A DNA stretch of 64,000 nt from Dinoroseobacter sp049800775 (GTDB lineage: Bacteria > Pseudomonadota > Alphaproteobacteria > Rhodobacterales > Rhodobacteraceae): the NCBI RefSeq assembly GCF_049800775.1, contig NZ_JBNAFR010000014.1:6515-70514 (forward strand). The letters run 5' to 3'. The notes below the pieces were generated by a model, which did no database searches, was not told where the DNA came from, and worked only from the letters and a program-made list of their open reading frames with translations. Each line of letters begins with the position of its first letter. Within the stretch, counting starts at the first letter, position 1. Both the position numbers and the translations under genes were made by a program. This document shows, piece after piece, positions 33,155 to 40,509 of this stretch.

Positions 33155-34015
33155 TCATGGCTGCGGCGTCACCCCGAGATCACTGAGGATCCCGCTCAGG
33201 CTCTCGGCCCAGTCGGGCCGGGCAATGCCGAAGGTGGCCTCGAGGCTGGAACAGTCCATGCGCGAGTTGAAGGGCCGCTTGGCGGGGGTCGGATAGGCCG
33301 CCGAGGGGATATCGGTGACCGCGCAGGTCAGTCCGGCCTGACCAAAAATCTCGCGCGCGAAATCGGCCCAGCTCACATCCGGCGCGCCGGAGAAGTGATA
33401 GGTCCCGGATTTGCCCGGATCGGCGACCAACTGCTCGGCAATGGCCAGACAGGCCGCCGCGATATCACCCGCCGCAGTGGGCCCGCCCACCTGATCGGCG
33501 ACGATGGTCAGCGCGTCCCGCTCGGCCCCGAGCCGCAGCATGGTCTTGACGAAATTGTTGCCATGGGCCGAGACCACCCAGGAGGTGCGCAGGATCGCAT
33601 GGGTCCCGCCCGCGGCGCGCACGGCTTCTTCGCCCGCCAGTTTCGAGCGGCCATAGGCCCCGAGCGGGGCCACGGCTGCGTCGGGGGCAAAGGGCGCAGT
33701 CCCCGCACCATCGAATACGTAATCGGTCGAGATATGCACGAAGGGCACGCCCAGCTCGGCCGCGGCCGCCGCCATGGCCCCGGGGGCCGCGCCATTAATG
33801 GTGGTGGCGAGATCCTCTTCCTCTTCGGCCTTGTCCACGGCCGTATAGGCGGCGGCATTGATCACCACCGAAGGGCTGGCCGCATGCAGGGCCGCCGCAC
33901 AGGCCGCCGGGTCCGACAGATCCGCCGACCCGCGCCCGAGACAGACCGCCTGCGGCGCGCGGGCCGCCAATTCCCGGGCCACCTGCCCGGTCTCTCCGAA
34001 AACAAGTATCGTCAT
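33155..34015 (-). CDS. rmlD: dTDP-4-dehydrorhamnose reductase
   Basis: Last step of dTDP-L-rhamnose synthesis, NADPH reduction of the 4-keto sugar. The 286 residues show TILVFGETGQVARELAAR (cofactor loop), VVINAAAYTAVDKAEEEEDLA, HISTDYVFDG, GAYGRSKLAGEEAV (Tyr-Lys) and RTSWVVSAHGNNFVKTM, all RmlD hallmarks, and the closing RPFNSRMD. The ATG at 34013-34015 overlaps the acyltransferase stop (ATGA), which fixes the start despite a longer frame. It lies fifth in the order rmlC, rmlB, sulfotransferase, acyltransferase, rmlD, sulfotransferase, rmlA. Confidence 0.96.
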   Translation of the reverse strand: MTILVFGETGQVARELAARAPQAVCLGRGSADLSDPAACAAALHAASPSVVINAAAYTAVDKAEEEEDLATTINGAAPGAMAAAAAELGVPFVHISTDYVFDGAGTAPFAPDAAVAPLGAYGRSKLAGEEAVRAAGGTHAILRTSWVVSAHGNNFVKTMLRLGAERDALTIVADQVGGPTAAGDIAAACLAIAEQLVADPGKSGTYHFSGAPDVSWADFAREIFGQAGLTCAVTDIPSAAYPTPAKRPFNSRMDCSSLEATFGIARPDWAESLSGILSDLGVTPQP

Positions 34016-35085
34016 GAGTTCACCTTTTTCAGAGCCGCATCCGCCGGCCGGCTCGGCCGCACCAGCCGCAGGGCCGGTTTTTCCACCAGATGCCACGAGA
34101 GCACGGCGCAGATCAGGGTCAGGGGGAAGGCCACGGCCATGTTGCCGAGCGGGGTGACCGCCCCCATGGAGGCCGCAAGCTGCTGCAGCGGGAAGGCATA
34201 GATATAGATCCCGTAGGAATAATCCCCGAGCCGGTTATAGGCCAGCAGCGCCGGCATCTCGGCTAGTCCGAGCCAGAGCACCCCATAGGACAGGGCCAGC
34301 ACGAAGAGCGGGGCAAAGGCCGCGCTGCCATGGGCCAGAGCCGCCAGCACCACCAGACCCAGCGTGACGCTCCAATGCATCGGGATCTGCGCCCGCCAGA
34401 CATACATGGCCGTGCCAATGGCAAAGGGCAGCGCCAAGTTGGCCAACGAGGCCAGCTTGCTGTGCAAGGGCAGATAGGGCGCCGCGACACAGGCCAGCAC
34501 CACCAGCGCAAAGGCCCCGGCAAAGAGCCGCGGCGCCCGCAGCACGCCCAGCACACCCGCCAGGAACACCCCGGCATAGCAGACCACCTCGTAAAACAGC
34601 GTCCAGAGCGAGCCGTTGATCGGCGGTCCGTAAGGCACGGTCTCGAACACGCCCGGCAGGTCGTAATCCAGGCTCACCAGGGTCAGGTTGCGGATCAGGT
34701 AGCCCGGCACATCGGCCCAATAGACCCCCGCCGGGGCCGTGGTCAGAAACAGACCCGCCACCAGCACGGTCAGCACCAATACGGTGATCAGCGCCGGAAA
34801 GAGCCGCAGGGCCCGCGCCTCGAGAAAACGCACCCGGCTCTGCCCCCGGTCAAAGCTCTTGGCGATGAAGAACCCGGAGATCGCAAAGAAGATATAGACG
34901 CAGACAGTGCCCAGGGTCATGTCCAGCCATCTGGACAGCGGCTGCTCGGCACCGGGGCCCCAGGCGATGGGATAGGCATGGGAGATCAGGACACCCGAGG
35001 CCGCGAACATCCGGATCAGGTTGAAATGGTTGTCCCGCCCCCGGGACCGCGTCTCAAGACGGGGGGCATCGCGCAGACCGATCAT
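34012..35085 (-). CDS. Acyltransferase 3 family membrane protein
   Basis: Integral membrane O-acyltransferase of 357 residues (OafA/ExoZ type), which would put acetyl or another acyl group on the polysaccharide or its precursor. RDNHFNLIRMFAASGVLISHAYPI carries the characteristic R..N..R..A...V...H start, and IFFAISGFFIAKSFDRG plus RVRFLEARALRLFPAL are the next family motifs. About ten helices follow, ending in LSWHLVEKPALRL. The start overlaps the preceding sulfotransferase stop (TGATG) and has AGGAG 8 nt upstream. It lies inside the rml operon, so a rhamnose-linked acyl group is plausible. Confidence 0.9.
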   Translation of the reverse strand: MIGLRDAPRLETRSRGRDNHFNLIRMFAASGVLISHAYPIAWGPGAEQPLSRWLDMTLGTVCVYIFFAISGFFIAKSFDRGQSRVRFLEARALRLFPALITVLVLTVLVAGLFLTTAPAGVYWADVPGYLIRNLTLVSLDYDLPGVFETVPYGPPINGSLWTLFYEVVCYAGVFLAGVLGVLRAPRLFAGAFALVVLACVAAPYLPLHSKLASLANLALPFAIGTAMYVWRAQIPMHWSVTLGLVVLAALAHGSAAFAPLFVLALSYGVLWLGLAEMPALLAYNRLGDYSYGIYIYAFPLQQLAASMGAVTPLGNMAVAFPLTLICAVLSWHLVEKPALRLVRPSRPADAALKKVNS

Positions 35086-35813
35086 CAGAGCGTCTCCTGG
35101 GTTGGGGGCGCGGCAGGTTTGGGCTTGGGCGGCAGGGGCTGCTCGGTCCGGGGCTGCTCCAGGGGCAGGCTCGCCGGGTCATAGCCGAAGCGGGTGAAAT
35201 CCTCGGCATAGATCTCGGCGATCATCTCGCGATCCGCCGGGGACACCGCCACCGGGGCCGGCCGGCTGCCGCGCTTGGCCATCAGCCCGCCATGGGTGTT
35301 GATCACCGGCATCTCGCGGGGGGCCTGTTCCTCCCCCTGCAGACCGTCGAGCCAGGTCACCACGGGGGCCAGCCCCTCCTCGAGCCGGAACACATCCGTG
35401 CCCTCGGGGACAAAGGCGCTCATGGGCAAAGTATGGTTGTCAAAGGCATGGAGGGTCGGTCCGCCCCCGGCGCGCAGATCCTCGAGCCAGGCGCTGAACC
35501 GGGTGCGGGGCGGGATCCGCTGCTCCCAGTCGCGCTGGAACCGGAACACGCTGACCAGACGGGGCACCGGATGGCGCAGCACCGTGAAGCGCGCGGCAAA
35601 GTATTTCACCGGGATCAGCCGCTCCAGATCGGCGGCGGTCACATGCTGGGGCGAGGTCACGGTCCAGCGCGGACCGGGGTCGCGGTAATGGCGCTGATCG
35701 CGAAAGGCGAGCGCGCCGAAGCGGCGCTGCAGATAGGCCTCGACCGAGGTGCCCGCGCATTTCGGCACATGGGCGAAATAGATCAGCTGCTGGCGCAGGC
35801 GGAAGAACGGCAC
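35085..35813 (-). CDS. Sulfotransferase family protein within the rml operon
   Basis: Predicted sulfotransferase of 242 residues. LIYFAHVPKCAGTSVEAYL is the 5'-PAPS loop, and FTVLRHPVPRLVSVFRFQRD the 3'-phosphate motif. The C-terminal DREMIAEIYAEDFTRFGYD is the usual end of this family, followed by a Pro-rich tail. The GTG at 35811-35813 starts 12 bp after rmlB stops, with a G-rich ribosome-binding region; its stop overlaps the acyltransferase start. Divergence in sequence from the other sulfotransferases argues for different acceptor positions and against recent duplication. Confidence 0.85.
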   Translation of the reverse strand: MPFFRLRQQLIYFAHVPKCAGTSVEAYLQRRFGALAFRDQRHYRDPGPRWTVTSPQHVTAADLERLIPVKYFAARFTVLRHPVPRLVSVFRFQRDWEQRIPPRTRFSAWLEDLRAGGGPTLHAFDNHTLPMSAFVPEGTDVFRLEEGLAPVVTWLDGLQGEEQAPREMPVINTHGGLMAKRGSRPAPVAVSPADREMIAEIYAEDFTRFGYDPASLPLEQPRTEQPLPPKPKPAAPPTQETL

Positions 35814-35825
35814 CGCCCCGCCCCC

Positions 35826-36866
35826 TCAGGCCTTTACACCCAGCCGGGCGCCGACACCGTCGCGATCCTGCAGGGCGCGCCACCAGGCCTCGTTGTCGAG
35901 ATACCATTCCACGGTCTTGCGCAGGCCCTGTTCCACCGTCACCGAAGGCCGCCAGCCCAGCTCGGTCGCGATCCTTGTCGGGTCGATCGCATAGCGTGCG
36001 TCATGGCCCGGGCGGTCGGTGACAAAGGTGATCTGCTCGGCATAGGGCTTGGGCCCCGGGCGCAGCTCATCAAGGATCTCGCAGAGGGTCTGCACCAGCT
36101 CGAGATTGGTGCGCTCGTTCTCGCCGCCGATATTGTAGGACCGGCCCAGCTCGCCCTTCTGCACCACGGTCAGCAGGGCATCAGCATGGTCTTCGACATA
36201 GAGCCAGTCGCGCACATTGGAGCCATCGCCATAGATCGGCAGGGGCTCACCGGCCAGCGCCTTGAGGATGATCACCGGGATCAGCTTTTCCGGGAAATGG
36301 AAGGGGCCGTAATTGTTCGAGCAGTTGGTCATGACCACGGGCAAGCCGTAGGTCTCGTGCCAGGCGCGCACCAGATGGTCCGACGCGGCCTTGGAGGCAG
36401 AATAGGGGCTGCGCGGATCGTAAGGGGTCTCTTCGGTGAACTGCCCCGTGGCCCCAAGGGAGCCGAACACCTCATCGGTGGAGATATGGTGAAAGCGGAA
36501 ATCCTCGGGCTTGCCCTGGGCGGTCCAATAGCTGCGCGCGGCCTCCAGCAGCTGGTAGGTGCCGGTGATATTGGTCTCGATGAAATCCCCCGGACCGTCG
36601 ATCGAGCGGTCCACATGGGATTCCGCGGCCAGATGCATCACCGCATCGGGCTTGTGGGCGGCAAAGACCCGGTCCAGCTCGGCCCGGTCGCGGATATCCA
36701 CCTGCTCGAACGCATAGCCCGGCGCGTTCGAGACAGAGGCCACATTGTCGAGACAGGCCGCATAGGTCAGCGCGTCGAGATTGACCACGCTGTGGCCCTC
36801 GCGGATCGCCTGCCGCACCACCGCCGAGCCAATGAAGCCCGCGCCCCCGGTCACCAGAAGTTTCAT
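35826..36866 (-). CDS. rmlB: dTDP-glucose 4,6-dehydratase
   Basis: Second enzyme of dTDP-L-rhamnose synthesis, NAD-dependent. The 346 residues contain KLLVTGGAGFIGSAVVRQ, the substrate-binding HLAAESHVDRSID, FHHISTDEVFGSLG (catalytic Thr-Asp-Glu), PYSASKAASDHLVRAW (Tyr-Lys), NNYGPFHFPEKLIPV and YVEDHADAL. It starts 3 bp after rmlC stops, with GAGGGAT as ribosome-binding site overlapping the rmlC end. Full length, no missing residues seen. Confidence 0.98.
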   Translation of the reverse strand: MKLLVTGGAGFIGSAVVRQAIREGHSVVNLDALTYAACLDNVASVSNAPGYAFEQVDIRDRAELDRVFAAHKPDAVMHLAAESHVDRSIDGPGDFIETNITGTYQLLEAARSYWTAQGKPEDFRFHHISTDEVFGSLGATGQFTEETPYDPRSPYSASKAASDHLVRAWHETYGLPVVMTNCSNNYGPFHFPEKLIPVIILKALAGEPLPIYGDGSNVRDWLYVEDHADALLTVVQKGELGRSYNIGGENERTNLELVQTLCEILDELRPGPKPYAEQITFVTDRPGHDARYAIDPTRIATELGWRPSVTVEQGLRKTVEWYLDNEAWWRALQDRDGVGARLGVKA

Positions 36867-36869
36867 CGC

Positions 36870-37424
36870 TTATCCCTCATACTCAAACGGGCTGTCGAAA
36901 TCGGCGAGCGCCGGGGCGGCCGCATCCTTGGGCGAGATGACCGGCTCTCCATCAAAGGCCCAGTCGATGCCGCAGCTGTCCCAATGGACCGCGCCATCGC
37001 AATCGGGCGCATAATAGTCCGAACACTTGTAAACAATCTCTGTATCGGGCTCCCGAGTGACAAAGCCATGCAGGAAGCCCGCCGGCACCAGCAATTGCCG
37101 CCCATTGTCAAAGCTCAGCTCGGTGCCGAACCACTGGCCATAGCTGGGCGATCCCTTGCGGATATCCACCGCCACATCGAACAGACGCCCGCGCCCGCAG
37201 CGCACCAGCTTGTCCTGGGCATGGGGGGGCGACTGGAAATGCAGGCCCCGCACGGTGCCGACCTGTGCAGACATGGAGTGGTTGTCCTGCACGAAATCCA
37301 GCGTGATGCCGTGATCGGCCAGAACCCGCCGAGAGTAGCTTTCGGAAAAGAACCCACGGTCATCCCCGAACCGCGCCGGGGTCAGGATTTTCACACCGGG
37401 CAAGGGGGTGTCTTCGATCTTCAC
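36870..37424 (-). CDS. rmlC: dTDP-4-dehydrorhamnose 3,5-epimerase
   Basis: Third enzyme of dTDP-L-rhamnose synthesis, a cupin-fold epimerase. The 184 residues include LPGVKILTPARFGDDRGFFSESYS, FVQDNHSMSAQVGTVRGLHFQ (catalytic His), KLVRCGRGRLFDVAVDIRKGSPSYGQW and LLVPAGFLHGF, in family order and length. The GTG at 37422-37424 follows GAGG at 7 nt. It is the first gene of the rml operon, 166 bp from the repA stop; the operon promoter should lie in 37425-37590, where an AT-rich patch sits at 37435-37465. Confidence 0.98.
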   Translation of the reverse strand: MKIEDTPLPGVKILTPARFGDDRGFFSESYSRRVLADHGITLDFVQDNHSMSAQVGTVRGLHFQSPPHAQDKLVRCGRGRLFDVAVDIRKGSPSYGQWFGTELSFDNGRQLLVPAGFLHGFVTREPDTEIVYKCSDYYAPDCDGAVHWDSCGIDWAFDGEPVISPKDAAAPALADFDSPFEYEG

Positions 37425-37590
37425 CGGGAACCTCGTAAAATAGTGAATTTAAAACAGAGGCTTACCCTCCGGTCGCCGCGGAATATACCAATCGCCCCAA
37501 GGGGAGTCACTGCGACCGCACGCGAAACGCCCCGGTTCTCGCGATATGCCGCAGTTGCACAACAGATCCGGGGCCTGCGGCCCGGTCCGG

Positions 37591-38631
37591 CTAGCTCTCC
37601 TGGACCATCCGCGCGCGCACGAAGCCCAGGAATGCCCTGTCGGCACTGCGCAGGCGCGGCCGGCCCGAACCGACCCAATAGGCCCGCCAATCGGCCTCCA
37701 GCGCATAGACATCCCAGCCCGGCGCCAGGGCGCGGGCCTCGTCGAGGGTCTCGGCGGCCAGGGGCGGCAGGGTCGGGCCCGCCTCCTCCACCAGCCCGCC
37801 GCGCAGGGAAAAGGCGATCTTGTCCCCGGGCAGCTCGGCCATCTCGTAATCGGGCAGGTGATCGGCGGCGATCATGTCCCGCAACATCTTGCGAAAGACC
37901 CGGCGCGGGCTGGCCGAGCCGGATTTCTTCAAGAGCAGATCCACCGAGGCCACCCAGCGCGCCTGCCGCCCGCAATGCTTGCGCGCCAGCTCATAGATCC
38001 GCCGCTCCAGCGGTTTGCGAAGCCGGAAGTAATCGCGGCTCAGCGTCAGAACCGATTTCGAGACCACCGCGTTGAAGAGCCACTCCGACAGCGTCACGCT
38101 GACCGAGACCATGCGCCCGCCCCGCGCCTTGCGCACGATCTCCCAGCTCTCGATCAGGCCGAAGCCCCGGGTGATCTCCTGACCGCCGGTCGCCATATTG
38201 GTGGTGATCCGCGTGCCCGCCAGTCGCTCGAACGCCTCGCGCAGGCGCCGATAGGCATCGCCCGAGGTCTCGCGATTGGTCGCCACCAACAGGTCATGGG
38301 CCTTGATCTGGAGCGTGCGGCTCACCGCCTGCCCCGCATTCAGCGCCGCCATAAGCTGGCTGATGCAGAAGATCAGGATGTCCTTGTCGTGGATCGTGGC
38401 CAACCCTTTGACGCTCGGCGTCACCTCGATCTCGACCCCGTTATGGGCATAGCTGAGCACCCGCCGGTCCGGTCGGGTGGCCAGCGAGAAGACCGGGTGT
38501 TCCATGGTCGCCAGATCATCCTTGGGGATCGCGTCAAAGATATCGCAGACGAAGAAATCCGCCTGCAGATATCGATCCGGCGCGAGCCCTCCCCGGGAGA
38601 GGCTGCGTGAGGCTGTCAGGTCTGATGTCAC
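37591..38631 (-). CDS. repA: Plasmid replication initiator RepA
   Basis: Replication initiator of 346 residues, RPA-type (replication initiator protein A) known from alphaproteobacterial plasmids. Typical stretches are LQADFFVCDIFDAIPKDDLATMEHPVFSLATRPD, SYAHNGVEIEVTPSVKGLATIHDKDILIFC, and ERLAGTRITTNMATGG, followed by a basic winged-helix part (RDYFRLRKPLERRIYELARKHCG). It would bind the iterons at 38705-38766. The GTG at 38629-38631 is the start; an inverted iteron-like sequence overlaps the region just upstream (38636-38644), which predicts self-repression. It is divergent from parA. Confidence 0.93.
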   Translation of the reverse strand: MTSDLTASRSLSRGGLAPDRYLQADFFVCDIFDAIPKDDLATMEHPVFSLATRPDRRVLSYAHNGVEIEVTPSVKGLATIHDKDILIFCISQLMAALNAGQAVSRTLQIKAHDLLVATNRETSGDAYRRLREAFERLAGTRITTNMATGGQEITRGFGLIESWEIVRKARGGRMVSVSVTLSEWLFNAVVSKSVLTLSRDYFRLRKPLERRIYELARKHCGRQARWVASVDLLLKKSGSASPRRVFRKMLRDMIAADHLPDYEMAELPGDKIAFSLRGGLVEEAGPTLPPLAAETLDEARALAPGWDVYALEADWRAYWVGSGRPRLRSADRAFLGFVRARMVQES

Positions 38632-38635
38632 TGCT

Positions 38636-38644
38636 CGACTCAGA
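38636..38644. promoter_or_regulatory. Inverted iteron core at the repA start
   Basis: CGACTCAGA here matches the reverse complement of the iteron core (CGACTCTGA) in 8 of 9 positions. It begins 5 bp upstream of the repA start codon. Inverted iteron copies at rep promoters are the known autorepression sites of several iteron plasmids, so a RepA operator is likely. Confidence 0.6.
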
Positions 38645-38676
38645 TTTATCGTGGTTTTATTGACACCACGCTAGGG

Positions 38677-38685
38677 TTATCCACA
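38677..38685 (+). promoter_or_regulatory. DnaA box
   Basis: TTATCCACA is an exact match to the consensus DnaA box. It lies 20 bp before the first iteron and just after an inverted repeat (CGTGGT 38650-38655, ACCACG 38665-38670), between repA and the iterons, the normal place in an iteron origin. Confidence 0.8.
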
Positions 38686-38704
38686 GCGCCGCGCAACCGC
38701 TGGC

Positions 38705-38766
38705 ATCGGGGGTTCGGAGTCGCACGAGCGTGGGATCAGAGTCGCTTTATCGGGGGTTCAGAGTCG
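38705..38766 (+). repeat. Iterons of the plasmid origin (three, 22-bp period)
   Basis: The core TCRGAGTCG occurs at 38714-38722, 38736-38744 and 38758-38766, exactly 22 bp apart (two helical turns). The first and third copies extend to an 18-bp match with one difference (38705-38722 and 38749-38766); the middle copy is weaker in its left half. Regular spacing beside repA identifies them as RepA-binding iterons of oriV. Confidence 0.85.
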
Positions 38767-38965
38767 GGCAGGACAAAATGAAGAGCAAAAAAGCCTGCAA
38801 ACAAAAGGGCTTCCCAAAACCGCCTATTCGCTTAACACATATATAACACGACTCTAACAGGCAGAAAAAATCTCTCCGCCCCGAGATCCCATGCCAGTAC
38901 GGGCCGGAAACCCCGGAATTTGCTAAGAAAATGAAGGCCGGGTTCCGCTTTTCCTTCCATGTGCG
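38767..38965. other. AT-rich unwinding region of oriV
   Basis: Right of the iterons the sequence turns AT-rich, most strongly at 38775-38870 (runs of A, then CACATATATAACACG). It holds one more degenerate inverted iteron core (CGACTCTAA, 38849-38857). This is where strand opening would be expected. The parA promoter is probably also here. No coding sequence seen. Confidence 0.65.
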
Positions 38966-38993
38966 GTGTTTTTGAGTATATTTAGAAAAACAC
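38966..38993. promoter_or_regulatory. Inverted repeat before parA
   Basis: GTGTTTTT (38966-38973) and AAAAACAC (38986-38993) are perfect 8-bp arms around a 12-bp AT-rich spacer that contains GAGTATATTT. It lies 19 bp upstream of the parA ATG and just before the GAGG ribosome-binding site (39001-39004), so it is a likely ParA operator or second partition site. Confidence 0.6.
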
Positions 38994-39012
38994 AACACAT
39001 GAGGCGGTTTTC

Positions 39013-40404
39013 ATGGCCAAAGACCTCGCAGAGCAACAGCCCCCCTATTTCAACATCGACCCCGATGCGGCCTTGTCGGATTTGGGTCCTTCCACAGACA
39101 GTGCGGGCTTTGCCGCCATCGCAGAGGCCTGCGCCCGCGGACGGTCGGATCTCGCCTCCCGCGGGCTCAACGAGGCTGGCCAGAAAGAGCTGCGCCTCTT
39201 TTCCACCTGGGAGATCACCAAATACCTGATCCCCGTGGCCCAGGCCCATTTCCGGCGCGTGTTGAAACAGAACCCGGACCTGCCCCAAGGGCGCAGCGAA
39301 ACGGCCGGTGGCGCGAAATGGTTCACCCTCGATGAGGTGCTCCGCCTGCGGGCGTTCTTTGCCGAGGGCGGATCGAAGGCCAAGGAATACCGACCCTACC
39401 GCCCCGAAGGCCTGCCCGCGAAGCTAGTGGCGGTGGCGAATTTCAAGGGCGGGGTCGGCAAGACCTCCACCTGTGCCCACCTGGCCATGTCCGCCGCCCT
39501 GGACGGCTACAAGGTGCTGGTGCTCGATCTGGACAGCCAGGGCTCCATGACATCGATCTTCGGCGGACAAGTGGCCGATGAATGGGCGACGGTCTTTCCC
39601 CTGCTCGCCCGGCATTATGCGCGGCATCTGCGCGGTGAGAACCAGCGCCGGCTCGACCGCAACGAGGCCCCCATTCCGCTGGATGAAACCCTCGGGGACG
39701 CGCTGGACGTCACGGCGCAGAGCCTGATCCAGCCCACCCATTGGCCTAATATCGATCTGATCGGCGCGCAGCTGAACCTCTATTGGGCGGAGTTCCAGAT
39801 CCCGGTCTGGCGGATGCAGGCGCGCTCCTGGAAGCTTTGGGATGCGCTCACCGAAAGCCTTGAGGCGGACGGGATCCTCGACGCCTATGACCTCGTCTTC
39901 ATCGATACGCCCCCGGCGCTCGGCTATCTCACGATCAACGGGCTCGCGGCCTCGGACATTCTGCTTGTGCCCATGGGCGCCTCCTTTCTGGAGTTTGACA
40001 GCACGGGGCGGTTCTTTGACATGCTGCACTCGACCTTTCACTCCATCGAGGAGGGGGAGAACATGGCCGCCCGGGCGCTGGGGCGCGAGGAGCTGGCCTT
40101 TGAATGGGATGCGGTCCGCGCGGTGGTGACCCGCTATGACGGCGCTCAGCAAGCCGAACTGGCCGGGCTGATGCAGGCCTATCTCGGGCGAACCCTCAGC
40201 CCCCACCGGCAGGATTTCACCGCGCTGATCGGGCAGGCCGGCGAGCAGGTCTCGGGCATCTACGAGGCCGATTACCGGGATTTCAACCGCGAGACCTATG
40301 TCCGGGGGCGCGAGACCTTTGACGCGACCTATGCGGCGTTCAAGCGGCTCCTTCTGGGGGTCTGGCGGCGCGAGGAACTCGCAGCCAAGGACGCCGCCGC
40401 GTGA
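39013..40404 (+). CDS. parA: Plasmid partition ATPase ParA
   Basis: ParA-type Walker ATPase of 463 residues that moves the plasmid over the nucleoid. The deviant Walker A is VAVANFKGGVGKTSTCAHLA (about 137-156), followed by VLDLDSQGSMTSIFGG and DLVFIDTPPALGYLTINGL. The 135-residue N-terminal extension (FSTWEITKYLIPVAQAHFRRVL, then AKWFTLDEVLRLRAFF) is a helix-turn-helix region, as in type Ia ParA proteins that also repress their own operon. The ATG at 39013 has GAGG 8 nt upstream. parB follows 105 bp later. Confidence 0.95.
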   Translation: MAKDLAEQQPPYFNIDPDAALSDLGPSTDSAGFAAIAEACARGRSDLASRGLNEAGQKELRLFSTWEITKYLIPVAQAHFRRVLKQNPDLPQGRSETAGGAKWFTLDEVLRLRAFFAEGGSKAKEYRPYRPEGLPAKLVAVANFKGGVGKTSTCAHLAMSAALDGYKVLVLDLDSQGSMTSIFGGQVADEWATVFPLLARHYARHLRGENQRRLDRNEAPIPLDETLGDALDVTAQSLIQPTHWPNIDLIGAQLNLYWAEFQIPVWRMQARSWKLWDALTESLEADGILDAYDLVFIDTPPALGYLTINGLAASDILLVPMGASFLEFDSTGRFFDMLHSTFHSIEEGENMAARALGREELAFEWDAVRAVVTRYDGAQQAELAGLMQAYLGRTLSPHRQDFTALIGQAGEQVSGIYEADYRDFNRETYVRGRETFDATYAAFKRLLLGVWRREELAAKDAAA

Positions 40405-40509
40405 CCAAAATAGGCTCTAAACCCCCATTTAGGGCCTGTGAGCTTCAGGCACCGACACCTCCCCTGCCCCCATCCACGCGCCCCTGAGCCCGCTGTCACG
40501 GAGGACATC

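Noticed and set aside
35292..38075. 927-codon open frame on the plus strand across rmlB, rmlC and repA
   Set aside because: Antisense to three certain genes and without recognisable domains.
38650..38670. CGTGGT/ACCACG inverted repeat as a terminator
   Set aside because: It lies upstream of repA and next to the DnaA box with no T tract, so an origin or promoter element is more likely than a terminator.
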